A stretch of 36,609 bases of DNA from CAVUAN01 sp963739435 (GTDB lineage: Bacteria; Acidobacteriota; Thermoanaerobaculia; UBA5066; Gp7-AA6), in assembly GCA_963739435.1 (NCBI GenBank), contig CAVUAN010000013.1, forward strand, positions 1 to 36,609, given 5' to 3'. Of this stretch, positions 27,293 to 36,609 are shown in pieces (position 1 is the first letter of the stretch; each line of letters starts with the position of its first letter). Both the position numbers and the translations under genes were made by a program. A model generated the notes under the pieces. The model made no database searches. It worked only from the letters and a program-made list of their open reading frames with translations, and was not told the origin of the DNA.

Positions 27293-28415
27293 ATGCCGAT
27301 GGCGGGCGCCTCGCCGATTGCGCAGGAGCTGGCTCGCCGCACGGCAGGAGCGGCGGCCGAGCTCGTCGTGCGTCTTCCGGACGGAAGGCTGCGAGTGCCT
27401 CTCCTGCGGGCACCGCTGCCCGATCCCCGAGGGCCGCGAGGGCGTGTGCCGCGTGCGGTACAACGAGGGAGGCGTCCTGCGCGTCCCCTGGGGCTACGTC
27501 GGCGCGCTGCAGTGCGACCCGATCGAGAAGAAGCCTTTCTTTCATGCTTTGCCCGGCTCGGATGCCCTCTCGTTCGGAATGCTCGGCTGCGATCTGCACT
27601 GCGCGTACTGCCAGAACTGGTTCACGTCGCAGTCGGTTCGCGACCCGGAGGCCGCCGGGTGCGCCGCGCGATCTTTCGGCCGAGGAGATTGCCGAGCTGG
27701 CGGTCGCAAGCGGAGCGCCGACGGTCGTCTCGACGTACAACGAGCCGCTCATCACGTCGGAGTGGGCCGTCGAGGTCTTCCGCGCGGCCCGGGCGAAGGG
27801 TCTCTCCACCGCGTACGTCTCGAACGGAAACGGCACGCCCGAGGTCCTCGACTACATCCGGCCGTGGACCGACTTCTACAAGGTGGACCTGAAGTCGATG
27901 GACGACAAGCACTACAGGCAGCTGGGAGGCGTGCTCGCCAACGTGCTCGAGACGATCGCCGGTATCCACGCGCGCGGCATGTGGCTCGAGGTCCTGACCC
28001 TGACGATCCCCGGCTTCAACGACTCCGACGAGGAGCTGAAACGCGCCGCGGAGTTCATCGCGTCGATCTCGCGCGACATCCCCTGGCACGTGACGGCGTT
28101 TCATCCGGACTACAAGATGCTGGACCACGGCGCGACGCCGGCGGCGACGCTCCTGCGCGCCGCTTCGATCGGCGAGCGCGCGGGGCTGCGCTACGTCTAC
28201 GCGGGCAACCTCCCCGGGCGGACGGGACAGCCTCGAAAACACGCGGTGCCCGGAATGCCGCGAGACGGTCATCGAACGGATCGGTTTCCGGGTCCTCGTC
28301 GAACCGCCTGGTCAACGGCGCCTGCCCCAGGTGCCAGACGCCCATCCCCGGCCGCTGGGACCCTTCCAGGGAGGGAACTTCGAGAACAAATGGCATCCCG
28401 CTGCCCGTCCTCTAA
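27293..28415 (+). CDS. AmmeMemoRadiSam-system-type radical SAM enzyme (four frame breaks)
   Basis: Reading across four single-base insertions gives about 372 aa. It has an N-terminal CLSCGHRCPIPEGREGVCRVR, the radical SAM motif CDLHCAYCQNW (about 27589-27621), and STYNEPLITSEWAVEVFR. It continues with YVSNGNGTPEVLDYI, PWHVTAFHPDYKM and GNLPGRTG. C-terminal cysteine pairs CPEC and CPRCQTPIPG follow. This order matches the radical SAM family often found with AMMECR1 and MEMO proteins, whose reaction is unknown; no such partners are in the window. Frame breaks lie near 27400, 27660, 28230 and 28304. Removing four bases gives exactly 373 codons including stop. Confidence 0.8.
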
Positions 28416-28433
28416 CGGCAGGCCCTTCAGCGA

Positions 28434-28454
28434 CTTTGGACTTTGGACTTTGGA
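28434..28454 (+). repeat. CTTTGGA heptamer tandem repeat
   Basis: Three perfect head-to-tail copies lie between the radical SAM and DUF1800 genes. The unit is the same as in mutY at 19132. Confidence 0.85.
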
Positions 28455-28545
28455 CTCTCCAGTCGGTTTGGACCCTCGGACCGCTGTAAACCGCCAGAGA
28501 GGCTCTATCGTCTGACCGTTGTTCATCAACGCCGGAGGGGGTCCC

Positions 28546-29929
28546 ATGAGCGAAGAGGCAGTCAGCTGGACCCGGGATGCGGCGGCGCACCTGCTCCGCC
28601 GGGCAGGCTTCGGCGGAACGCCCGCCGAGGTCGACGATTTGTACGGGCGGGGTCTCACGGGGGCCGTTTCGAGGCTCCTCGACTACGAGGTCGATCGACA
28701 CGACGGCGTACGAAACGGCGCTCGCCGGCCGGGGCTACAACCTGACGACCAACCGCGGCCTCCAGCAGTGGGCCCTCGACCGCATGGCGTTCTCGCCGCG
28801 GCCCCTCGAAGAGAAGATGACCTATTTCTGGAACCTCCACTGGACCTCGGGTCTCGCCAAGGTGCAGGGCGTCACCCTGATGCTCAACCAGAACAAGACG
28901 ATGCGGCAATACGCGGTCGGCCGCTTCGACGATCTCGTCGTCAAGATCTCGCAGGACCCGGCGATGCTCATCTGGCTCGACAACTGGCTCTCGAAGGTCG
29001 GCCGCCCGAACGAGAACTACGGCCGCGAGCTGATGGAGCTCTTCACGATCGGAGTCAGCAGCGGATACACACAAACCGACGTCACGATGGTCGCCCGCGC
29101 CCTGACCGGCTGGACGCTTCAGGGAGTCGGCCCCAACCAGAACAACGATGCGACGTTCTTCGACAACACGGCGCAGCACGACAATGGGGTGAAGACCATT
29201 CTCGGGTCTACGGGCAACTGGACCGCCCTCGACGCGATCAACCTCATTTTGAACTGGAGCGACGCGTCCGGCTCGAAGTCGGGCCGGTTCATGACGGAGA
29301 AACTCTGGACCTTCTTTGCATACGCCAACCCGCCGGACGCGATCGTGGATCAGCTGACCGCGGTCTGGACCTCCTCGAACCGCTCGATCCGCGAGGTCCT
29401 GCGCGCCCTCTTCACGATGCCGGAGTTCTACGAGCTCCACACGCGCAAGAAGTGGGTGCGCAGCCCCGTCGAGTACGCCGTTGCGGCGATTCACATGCTC
29501 GGGAGCCAGAGCGATTTCGTGGCCGTGTTCAACTCCCTGCCGGGCATGGGCCAGGCCTTCTTCAATCCCTCAGACGCCAAGGGCCCGGACTGGGGTCTCG
29601 CCTGGATGAACACGGGCACGCTCTTCGGTCGCGCCAACTTCGTCAACACCCTCTGCACCAACCGGGGCACGACGGGTACATGGTTCGACGTCAACGCGGT
29701 GCTGGCCGGCCACGACGCCTCGACCGCTGACAAGGTCGTGGACTTGCTGGCCGATCGGCTGAACATCTCGGATGCGCCGTCCACGACCAGGCTTGCCTGG
29801 ATCAACTACATGAATCGTGACAACAGCGGCAACCTGGTGCCGTGGACGAACACGCCCACCAACGTCGACACGAAGGTCCGGGGACTCGCTCACCTGATGC
29901 TCACGTCTCCCGCATTCCATCTGGCTTGA
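28546..29929 (+). CDS. DUF1800 family protein (one frame break)
   Basis: The ~460-aa product starts with AAHLLRRAGFGGTPAEVDDLY, the diagnostic N-terminus of DUF1800. It continues with MTYFWNLHWTSGLAKV, DPAMLIWLDNWLSKVGRPNENYGRELMELFTIGV, YTQTDVTMVARALTGWTL and GLAHLMLTSPAFHLA. DUF1800 proteins are almost always encoded next to DUF1501 proteins, as here (14 bp apart), and are thought to be exported or envelope proteins of unknown role. GGAGGGGG precedes the ATG. One extra base near 28689-28693 (probably GG for G) shifts the frame; removing it restores LLDYESIDTTAYETAL. Confidence 0.9.
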
Positions 29930-29943
29930 AGAAGGAGTCCGCC

Positions 29944-31197
29944 ATGCCGATCTCGAGACGCGATTTCCTGCTCAAGTCCGCCGGCTTCGTCAGTGTGTCG
30001 GCCATGGCGCCCCGTTTCCGCGTCGAGGGGGCCGAGGCTCCCGAGGAGTCGCTCGGCGCAGAGGCCGCGGGCCGCACGCTGGTCGTGCTGGAGCTGATGG
30101 GGGGCAACGACGGCTTGAACACGGTCGTCCCGTACGCCGACTCGAAGTACCCGCAGCTGCGCTCGCGGATCGGGATCCCCGTGGGCTCCGTCCTGCAGCT
30201 CGATTCGAAGCTCGGGTTGAACCCGGTGATGAGCAGCATGATGTCTCTCTGGAACGCCAACCGCCTCGCTCTCATCGAGAACGTGGGCTATCCCAACTCG
30301 AGCCTCTCGCACTTCTCGTCGCGCGACATCTGGCACACGGCGGACCCGACGCTCGCGCAGCGGCGCGGATGGCTCGGCCGGTGGGCCGACGAGTATCTCG
30401 CGGGCGATCCCAACCCCTTGAAATGCACGGCGATCTCCCAGACGCTTCCGAAGACCCTGCTCGCCGACAACGTCCAGGTGCCGTCCTTCGTGAGCCTCGC
30501 GACGTACGCGTACCAGACCGACGGCAAGTACACGGGCGACCGGACGAACCAGATGAACGCATTTCTCGGGGAGAGCTCGGCCGAGTACGAGACTCCGGTG
30601 ACGGTGGACACGCTCGGGCAGATCGGGGAGGACGCGGTCAACTCCTCGGCCCTGCTCCAGACCGTCGGCTCGGGCTACGTCGCCGCGGGTGCGTACCCGG
30701 CGGGCAGCCTGGCGCAGGGGCTTCTGCTTTGCGCGCAGATCATCAATGCGAACGTGGGCGCGCGCATCCTCTACGTGACGTACGGCGGCTTCGACAACCA
30801 CGCGGGCGAGGACAACGACCACGATCCGCTGGTCAAGAACGTCTCGGACTCGATCAAGGCCTTCTTCGACGACCTCGACGGGCACGGGAAGTCCCACGAC
30901 GTGCTGCTCATGACCTGGTCCGAGTTCGGGCGCCGCGCGCAGGACAATGCTTCGAACGGGACCGACCACGGCACCTCGGCGCCTCACTTCGTCGTGGGCG
31001 ACGCGGTGAAAAAGGGCATCTACGGCAGCTCGCCGGACCTGACGAACCTGGACGCCAACGGCAACCTGCACATCGAGAACGATTTCCGCTCCTACTACGG
31101 GACGGTCCTGGCGGACTGGCTGAAGGTGCCTGACGTCCCGAACATCCTCGGCCCGGGTTGGCCAAATCTGGGCTTCCTGAACTCGGCGTACGTCTAG
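29944..31197 (+). CDS. DUF1501 family protein with Tat-type signal
   Basis: The 417-aa protein begins with a twin-arginine signal (SRRDFLLKSAGFVSVSA), so export in a folded state by Tat is likely. The family features are visible: LVVLELMGGNDGLNTVVPYAD, LALIENVGYPNSSLSHF, TYGGFDNHAGEDNDHDPLVKN, LLMTWSEFGRRAQDNASNGTDHGTSAPHFVVGD, and NDFRSYYGTVLADWL. DUF1501 belongs to the alkaline-phosphatase/sulfatase-like superfamily; substrate unknown. GAAGGAG precedes the ATG. It is the second gene of the DUF1800/DUF1501 pair, and the frame is intact. Confidence 0.93.
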   Translation: MPISRRDFLLKSAGFVSVSAMAPRFRVEGAEAPEESLGAEAAGRTLVVLELMGGNDGLNTVVPYADSKYPQLRSRIGIPVGSVLQLDSKLGLNPVMSSMMSLWNANRLALIENVGYPNSSLSHFSSRDIWHTADPTLAQRRGWLGRWADEYLAGDPNPLKCTAISQTLPKTLLADNVQVPSFVSLATYAYQTDGKYTGDRTNQMNAFLGESSAEYETPVTVDTLGQIGEDAVNSSALLQTVGSGYVAAGAYPAGSLAQGLLLCAQIINANVGARILYVTYGGFDNHAGEDNDHDPLVKNVSDSIKAFFDDLDGHGKSHDVLLMTWSEFGRRAQDNASNGTDHGTSAPHFVVGDAVKKGIYGSSPDLTNLDANGNLHIENDFRSYYGTVLADWLKVPDVPNILGPGWPNLGFLNSAYV

Positions 31198-31428
31198 CTT
31201 TGGCGAACTAGCCGGGCCTTCGGGGTCCTGGCGGGTGCGACCCCGTCGGTGTTTCTCGGCCGGAGTACCGGCCTGCGATACATCGACGGGGGCCTCCGCA
31301 CCCGCCACCCCTGCGGCCCTGGCATTTGCCGAGCGTTTTTGGCATTTCCTTTTTGGAGAGTTTTGAGCTAGTATCCTGCTTGTTCCCGCCCGGACGGTCA
31401 GTCAGCGCGGCGGGGTGAGTTGGAGCCC
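31198..31428 (+). promoter_or_regulatory. Structured intergenic region upstream of rho
   Basis: Hairpins CGGGGTC/GACCCCG (31221-31245) and GGCCGG/CCGGCC (31258-31273) and a GCGGGTGCG/CGCACCCGC pair at longer range fill the first half. The first could end the DUF1800/DUF1501 transcript, though it lacks a long T-run. An AT-rich stretch follows at 31335-31375, with TATCCT at 31372-31377 as a possible -10 for rho. Confidence 0.4.
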
Positions 31429-32746
31429 ATGTCCGAAGATCCCCTGGGGCCTCAAGAATCTACGTCCGTTTCCGTTCAGAACGCGCCCTCCGGCGGTGAA
31501 GGCCAGGCGCCCTCCTCGGGAGACGGCCAACCGCGCCCGCATCGGCGCCGGCGCCGGCGTCGGCGGCGTGGCGGCGGTGGTGGCGGCGGCCGGCCTCCCG
31601 GCGGCAACGGATCACCCGAGCGGTTAGACGATCTCGTCGCGGCCGGCCCCGAGCGACCGGTCGAGGGCGTCCTTTCGCTGCCGGCCCGCGAGAACGCGCC
31701 GGGCGTGCTCGTCTCCTCGAAGGCCAACTACCTGCCGTCTCCCAGGGACCCGCTCGTCCCGCGCGAGCTCATCAACCGGGAGGGCCTCGAAGCGGGCGCC
31801 CTGATCTCCGGGTTTCGCCGCCGACGGCAACCGCCCCGTCGTCAAGCGCATCGAGACGGTGGAGGGCCTGGCGCCCGCGGCCTTTCGCCAGCGGCCCACT
31901 TTCAACGACCTGATCTCGATCGATCCGCACGACCACCTGAAGCTCGAGACCGAGCCCGACGAGATGTGCGGCCGCGTCACGGATCTGCTCACCCCGATCG
32001 GCCGCGGACAGCGGTGCCTGATCGTGGCTCCGCCGAAGGCCGGCAAGACGACGCTCCTGAAGCGGATGGCGCACGCGGTGTCCGTCAACGATCCGGACGT
32101 CTACGTCATCGTGCTCCTGATCGACGAGCGGCCCGAGGAGATCACCGACTTCCGGCGCAGCGTGCGGGGCGAGGTCATCGCCTCTTCCGCGGACCTCTCG
32201 GCAGAGAACCACATCGCCGTCGCCGAGATCGTGGCCGAACGCGCCCGGCGCCTCGTCGAGTGCGGCAAGCACGCCATCATCTTTCTCGACTCGATCACCC
32301 GCATGGCTCGCGCCTACAACCACATGCAAAAGGGCGGCGGGAAGATCATGTCCGGCGGCATCGACGCCCGGACGATGGAAAAGCCGCGCCGGTTCTTCGG
32401 CGCCGCGCGCAACGCCGAGGGGGGCGGGTCTCTCACGATCATCGCGACCGCCCTGGTCGACACGGGCTCGCGGATGGACGAGATCATCTTCCAGGAGTTC
32501 AAGGGGACCGGCAATACCGAGATCGTGCTCGACCGGGACCTTTTCAACAGGCGCATATTCCCGTGTTTCAACATCCCGCAGTCGGGGACGCGCAAGGAAG
32601 AGAAACTGTACGAACCGGAGGAGCTGCCGAAGATCGTCAAGCTCCGCCGGGCGCTGGCGGCGGTGGACAAGATCCAGGCTATGGAGCTGGTCCTCGGCCG
32701 GCTTTCGAAGTTCAAGACGAATGCCGACTTCCTGAAGAGCTTCTAG
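31429..32746 (+). CDS. rho: Transcription termination factor Rho (one frame break)
   Basis: Reading across one extra base gives 438 aa. The N-terminal tail is unusual: a run of nine arginines then seven glycines (about residues 36-54) in place of the usual helical bundle. The cold-shock RNA-binding domain follows, then the ATPase domain: GRGQRCLIVAPPKAGKTTLL (Walker A), LLIDERPEEITDF, AIIFLDSITRMARAYN (Walker B) and DPDVYVIVLL. The Rho C-terminus is LFNRRIFPCFNIPQSGTRKEE. The frame breaks at GGTTTCGCC (31818-31821); with one T fewer it reads ISGFAADGNRPVVKRIETVEGL. Rho is a near-universal gene, so a sequencing error is the best explanation. The ATG at 31429 is chosen over the TTG at 31420. 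Confidence 0.95.
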
Positions 32747-32808
32747 AAGACCATGCCCCGCGCGGCGGCAGCCTTTTTGAGTTAGCCTAGATCGGCCCAA
32801 CAGCCGGT

Positions 32809-35305
32809 ATGAGCGACGCGACTCCAAGCCCCGAGGTCCGTGAGGCGCTCGAGGAACTGCAGCAGTACCTCGCCGACCTCCTGCCGCCGCTCGTCGTCGC
32901 GGATTCGCTCCGTCTGCTCCTGCGCTACCCGCCCGAATTGATCGCGACGTCGATCCACGCGTGGGGCCTCGGCCAGCGCTCGCAGGACGTCGCTCTCTCC
33001 GACTACCTCTACCACGGCGCCAAGAAGATTTACATGATGAGCGATTTCCGGCTCCTTCCGCAGGAGCCGTTCGAGAACTTCATGACCGGGCTGAAGAACG
33101 CGCTCCTCGACTATTGCCCGGATGACGACCGTGGGATTCTCGCGACCAGCCTGGAGACCCTGAGCGAATCCGCTAGCGTTCCGACGACGCAGGTGGACCT
33201 GATCTTCCGGCAGTCCGTGGGCGTCCGGAGACCGATGGCCTCGACCGGGCGGGAGAGCACGAGCGCCCATCGCATCGCGGGCACTGGCAACTATGTCGGC
33301 CCCAAGGGCGAACCCATCAGCGAGGAGCAGTTCCGGGGCCTGCGCCGGATCTCGATGCTGCTCGAGCGCCTCGAGGCGGAGGCCGTCGAAGGAGATCTCT
33401 CGAAGTCGAGCAAACAAGGACAGATGCTGGCCTCGCGGGCGCTCACCGTCACCGCCCGGCATTCCGAGACGACCGAAGAGCTCGACCACAACCTCGACCG
33501 CCTGCGGAGCCTCGGCCTCGACGTTTCCACGCAGGACATCTTCAACGCCCTCGGCCAGGTGACGCCCGCGTGGGTAGCGCCCGCCGCCGGCCCCGGCGCG
33601 GAAGCCCTGCCGCCCCGGCCGCACAGCGCCCTCGAGAGCATGCGGCGTTTGGTGACGCAGACCGACGACCCTTCCGAGATCGACAAGCGCTACCAGGAGC
33701 TGGTGCGCGCCGCCGTCGAGCGGCTGAACGAAGGCTCTCTGGCACAGGGTGTCGCGATGATCGACCTGGCCGAGCAGCTCGCCACAGAGAAGAAGGTCGA
33801 GCAGAGCGCCGTCGAGTCCGCCCGGCGCAAGGGAGACCAGGGGCTGGACCTGGAGCGGCTGAGGAAGTTTGCCGAGATCCCGGAGCAGCATCCCGTTGCT
33901 GCGGCGCGTGCTGAATTTCTTCCTGAACCTGACCCCGTCGGCCCTCTTCGATGCGCTGGTGGGAGAAGGCAAGCGCGACCGGCGCCGTCTCCTGCTGCTG
34001 CTCCTCGAAGTGCACGGCGAGCCGGCCCGCGAGGCCGCGATCGACAGGCTGCGCAGCCCGCTCACCCCCGGCTCGGGCGACGAGGAGTTCTATTTCCGCC
34101 GGAACATGCTCTACATCCTCCGCCGGCTCCCGCGCCCCGCATCCGGATCCTTGGACGAGGAGATCGCTCTCTTCGTACGGCATGCGGATCCGCGCTACCC
34201 GCAGCACATGGTCAAGGAGGCGGTCGCCGGCCTCGGGCTCATCAAGCACGAGAAGGCCGAGAAGGCGCTGATCGCGGCCATGGAGGAGATCGAGCTGGCC
34301 CTGAACGTGACGCAGGATCCGCCTCCCAATTCGAAGGACATGAAGGCGGCTCTCGACCGGATCGCGGCCGCGCTCGCGCGCTTCGGATCTTTCGGCGCAC
34401 ACAAGGCGCTCATCGACCACGCCTTCAAGAAGAAGACGGAGTACGGCGCGACGATGGCGCGGCTGGCCGAGTTCGCCGGCCAGGACCTCACGAACGACGA
34501 GGAAGCGGTCAAGAGGCTCCTGGAGGCGCTGCGAACCGCCGCGCCCTTCAAGCTGTTCGGGCTGACGCTCCACCAGAGCTACGAGGGCGTGCTCTACCTC
34601 GTGCAAGCGCTGTCCTCGACGCCGACCGAGGGAGTCCGGAAGATCTTCGAAGAGCTCGTCAAGAAGTTCCCCGACCAGGAATTCGCGAAAGTCGCCGGAA
34701 AGGCGCTCCAGAACTTCCAGACCGGCAAGCCAACGCCCGAGGCGGAGGGGGCGAGCAGCCTGTCGGGCGACCTGTCGCTCTTCGGCGTGCCGGCCCTCGT
34801 GCAGAGCCTGGCGGAGGCGCAGGTCTCGGGGACCCTGTCCTTGAAGAGCCCCAAGGGCGAGACGTTCGCGACCGTCGTTCTGCGCCAGGGCAAGCTGAAG
34901 ACCTGTCAGACCGGAAAGATCTTCGGCGACGAGGCCTTCTGGCAGCTCCTCGAGAAGCCCCTGCCCGGCAACTTCCTGCTCGTGCGCCAGGCGGAAGGGG
35001 CCCGCGAGACGCAGGTGGGAGCGTTGAAGGAGATCCTGCCCCTGACACTCGAAGGGTTGCGTCGGTACGACGAGTTCCAGCTCGCCTGCGCCATCGTGCC
35101 CGACGACATGATGTTGAAGCCGACGGAAGTCAAGCCGACGGCCCACAAGGACGAGAAAGACGGCATCCTCGTCAAGGATCTCTGGACTGCGATGGGTCCC
35201 GGCGCTACTCCCCGACAGTGCGAAGCGGCTGTCTCGGCCGACTCCTACCGTGTCCGCCGCATGCTCGTCCACTGGGTCGAGCAGGGCTCGCTCGTCGCGG
35301 GATAG
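32809..35305 (+). CDS. DUF4388 domain protein with helical repeats (one frame break)
   Basis: Reading across one extra base gives about 831 aa. The first ~600 residues are mainly helical (LEELQQYLADLLPPLVVADS; MRRLVTQTDDPSEIDKRY). They include HEAT-like units in the middle (YFRRNMLYILRRLPRP; MVKEAVAGLGLIKHEKAEKALIAAM). A DUF4388 domain follows: LSGDLSLFGVPALVQSLAEAQVSGTLSL, then VVLRQGKLKTCQTGKIFGDEAFWQLL. DUF4388 proteins are often linked to type IV pili, gliding and signalling in deltaproteobacteria and acidobacteria; the role here is open. The break is at CATCCCGTTG (about 33890-33899); with one C fewer it reads EQHPLLRRVLNFFLNL. It lies 62 bp after rho and may share its transcript. Confidence 0.8.
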
Positions 35306-35308
35306 CTC

Positions 35309-36609
35309 CTAGCGCCGGCGGGAGGGCTTCTTGGTCCGGCCGAAGCCACCGTCGGCGGCGGCTTTGCGCGGCGGGGCACCCGGAGCACTCAGTCGCACCG
35401 AGGATTCCGTGGAGCGGGGAGGGGGCCGTCGGAAGACGCTCGCCTTGGGCGCCGAAGACGACCTTGCCGGCTCGGAAGAGGCTCTTCGGCCGGCCACTCC
35501 TCGGGGATCGTTCGGCCGATCAGCTTCTGGATGGCGTCCAGGGAGAAGACGTAGTCGTCGCACGCAAACGACAGGGCCGTGCCCTCGGCGCCGGCCCGGC
35601 CGGTGCGCCCGATGCGGTGCACGTAGTCCTCGGCGTCCTGCGGCAGGTCGTAGTTGATGACGTGCGACACGCCCTCGATGTGCAGGCCGCGCGACGCCAC
35701 GTCGGTCGCGACGAGGACCGCGAGACGCGCCTTCCTTGAAGTCGGACAGGATCTTCAGGCGCCGGTCCTGCGGGACGTTTCCCGCGAGCGCGCGGGTCGG
35801 ATAGCCGTTGGCTGAAAGGCCATGCACGAGATCGGAGGCCGTCGTCCGGCGGTTGACGAAGATGAGGACGCGGCGTGCCGCCCTCTTTCTCGAGAAGGCC
35901 GAGCAGGAGGCGGAACTTCTCCTTGCCGCGCGACGTGGTAGAGCCGTTCGGTGATGCCATGTGCACCCGACCCGCTCGGGCTCGACTTCCACCTTTTGGG
36001 CGTTGTTCGTGTGCTCGTAGGCGAGCTCCATGACGCGGACCGAAAGCGTCGCCGAGAAGAGCAGGGTCTGCCGGCGGTTGTAGGGCGGGCAGCGCCGCAG
36101 GATCTTTCGCAGGTCCCGGATGAAACCCATGTCGAACATCCGGTCCGCCTCGTCGATGACGAGGATCTCGACGTCTCGAAGGTCGTCGCGCCCTGGTGTT
36201 CGTAGTCGATCAGGCGTCCGGGCGTGCCGACGAGAAGGTCCGGCACCGTCTTGACGGCCTCGCGCTGCAGCCGGTAGTCGATGCCCCCGAAGACGGCCAG
36301 CGTCGAAAGGCCCGTGTGCCCGCCCGAGGACCTCGGCGTCGGCGCGGATCTGCGCGACGAGCTCGCGGGTTGGCGCGATCACGAGTGCCCGCGGGCCGCG
36401 GGCCGGCCCCGGCCGCGGGCGGCGCAGGAAGCGCGTCAGGATCGTGATCAGGAAGGCCGCGGTCTTGCCGGTGCCGGTCTGCGCCTGGCCCGCCACGTCT
36501 TTGCCGGCGAGGGCGATCGGGCAGCGTCTTCTCCTGGATCGGCGTGGCGAAGACGAAGCCCGCCTCGGCGAGGCCCCAGCGAACCTCGTCCGGCAAGTCG
36601 TAACTCGTT
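35309..36609 (-). CDS. rhlB: DEAD-box RNA helicase, RhlB-like, 5'-truncated by the window edge (many frame breaks)
   Basis: The minus-strand product enters from the right edge (LPDEVRWGLAEAGF..ATPIQEKTLP, the Q motif). Helicase motifs follow: AQTGTGKTAAF (I), ALVIAPTRELVAQI (Ia), VGTPGRLIDY (Ib), LVIDEADRMFDMGFIRD (II), LLFSATL (III), VLIFVNRRTTASDLV (IV), VATDVASRGLHI (V) and YVHRIGRTGRAG (VI). RRCPPYNRRQTLLFSATLSVRVMELAYEH is typical of RhlB rather than RhlE. The tail is basic (RTKKPSRRR). About seven single-base indels break the frame over 1.3 kb, mostly insertions, with a deletion near 36177. All motifs survive, so errors are more likely than decay. It ends 3 bp from the convergent DUF4388 gene. 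Confidence 0.82.
   Translation of the reverse strand, partial: RVTTCRTRFAGASPRRASSSPRRSRRRRCPIALAGKDVAGQAQTGTGKTAAFLITILTRFLRRPRPGPARGPRALVIAPTRELVAQIRADAEVLGRAHGPFDAGRLRGHRLPAAARGRQDGAGPSRRHARTPDRLRTPGRDDLRDVEILVIDEADRMFDMGFIRDLRKILRRCPPYNRRQTLLFSATLSVRVMELAYEHTNNAQKVEVEPERVGCTWHHRTALPRRAARRSSASCSAFSRKRAARRVLIFVNRRTTASDLVHGLSANGYPTRALAGNVPQDRRLKILSDFKEGASRGPRRDRRGVARPAHRGRVARHQLRPAAGRRGLRAPHRAHRPGRRRGHGPVVCVRRLRLLPGRHPEADRPNDPRGVAGRRASSEPARSSSAPKASVFRRPPPRSTESSVRLSAPGAPPRKAAADGGFGRTKKPSRRR

Noticed and set aside
24527..27463. A single 978-aa minus-strand protein
   Set aside because: This frame joins real C-terminal sequence to out-of-frame arginine-rich translation between about 26 and 27 kb. 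The propeller blades continue in the other frames. The N-terminal part before 27198 overlaps the divergent radical SAM gene.

Overview
The window is about 36.6 kb of GC-rich bacterial chromosome. The gene set suggests a member of the Acidobacteriota or a near relative: ECF sigma and membrane anti-sigma pairs, a secreted N-terminal domain of the 'PCR..DSR...DVNGYY' type, a DUF5777 barrel, a DUF4388 protein, a DUF1800/DUF1501 pair, and GT-C and TPR membrane proteins. That placement is inferred from gene content and no phylogeny was run.

Left end (1-3.5 kb). This is the 3' part of a 23S rRNA gene, a 5S gene and a terminator. The 23S gene is split by two group I introns. One sits after E. coli position U1931 (270 nt, no ORF, apparent terminal A). 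The other sits after U1951 (696 nt, with a LAGLIDADG homing endonuclease). Only a 20-nt exon separates them. An OmpA-family lipoprotein gene follows, ended by a terminator it shares with a convergent ypfJ-type metallopeptidase gene.

4.5-6.5 kb. An ECF sigma factor, a single-pass anti-sigma-like protein and a secretin_N-like secreted protein are joined by ATGA overlaps.

6.5-18 kb. This is a cell-surface region. It holds a GT-C glycosyltransferase, two divergent radical SAM proteins, a YfhO-type membrane protein and a class I methyltransferase. It also holds an 841-aa secreted protein of alternating collagen-like and CBM5/12-like modules, and a TMTC-like membrane TPR protein.

18-24.5 kb. This stretch is mostly minus strand: alpha/beta hydrolase, small secreted protein, MutY, PaaA/BoxB-like diiron oxygenase, UPF0158 protein (plus strand), CBM9-like protein, DUF5777 barrel and a KAS III enzyme. 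Three families of short 7-8 bp tandem repeats lie at gene edges or inside genes here.

24.5-36.6 kb. This stretch holds a beta-propeller secreted protein, an AmmeMemoRadiSam-type radical SAM enzyme, a DUF1800/DUF1501 pair, rho, a DUF4388 protein and a 5'-truncated rhlB-like helicase. Many of these genes, including rho, are broken by single-base indels, mostly one-base insertions, while conserved residues continue in the next frame. I read these as sequencing errors and annotate the genes across them. No tRNA gene, CRISPR array, prophage or insertion sequence was seen.
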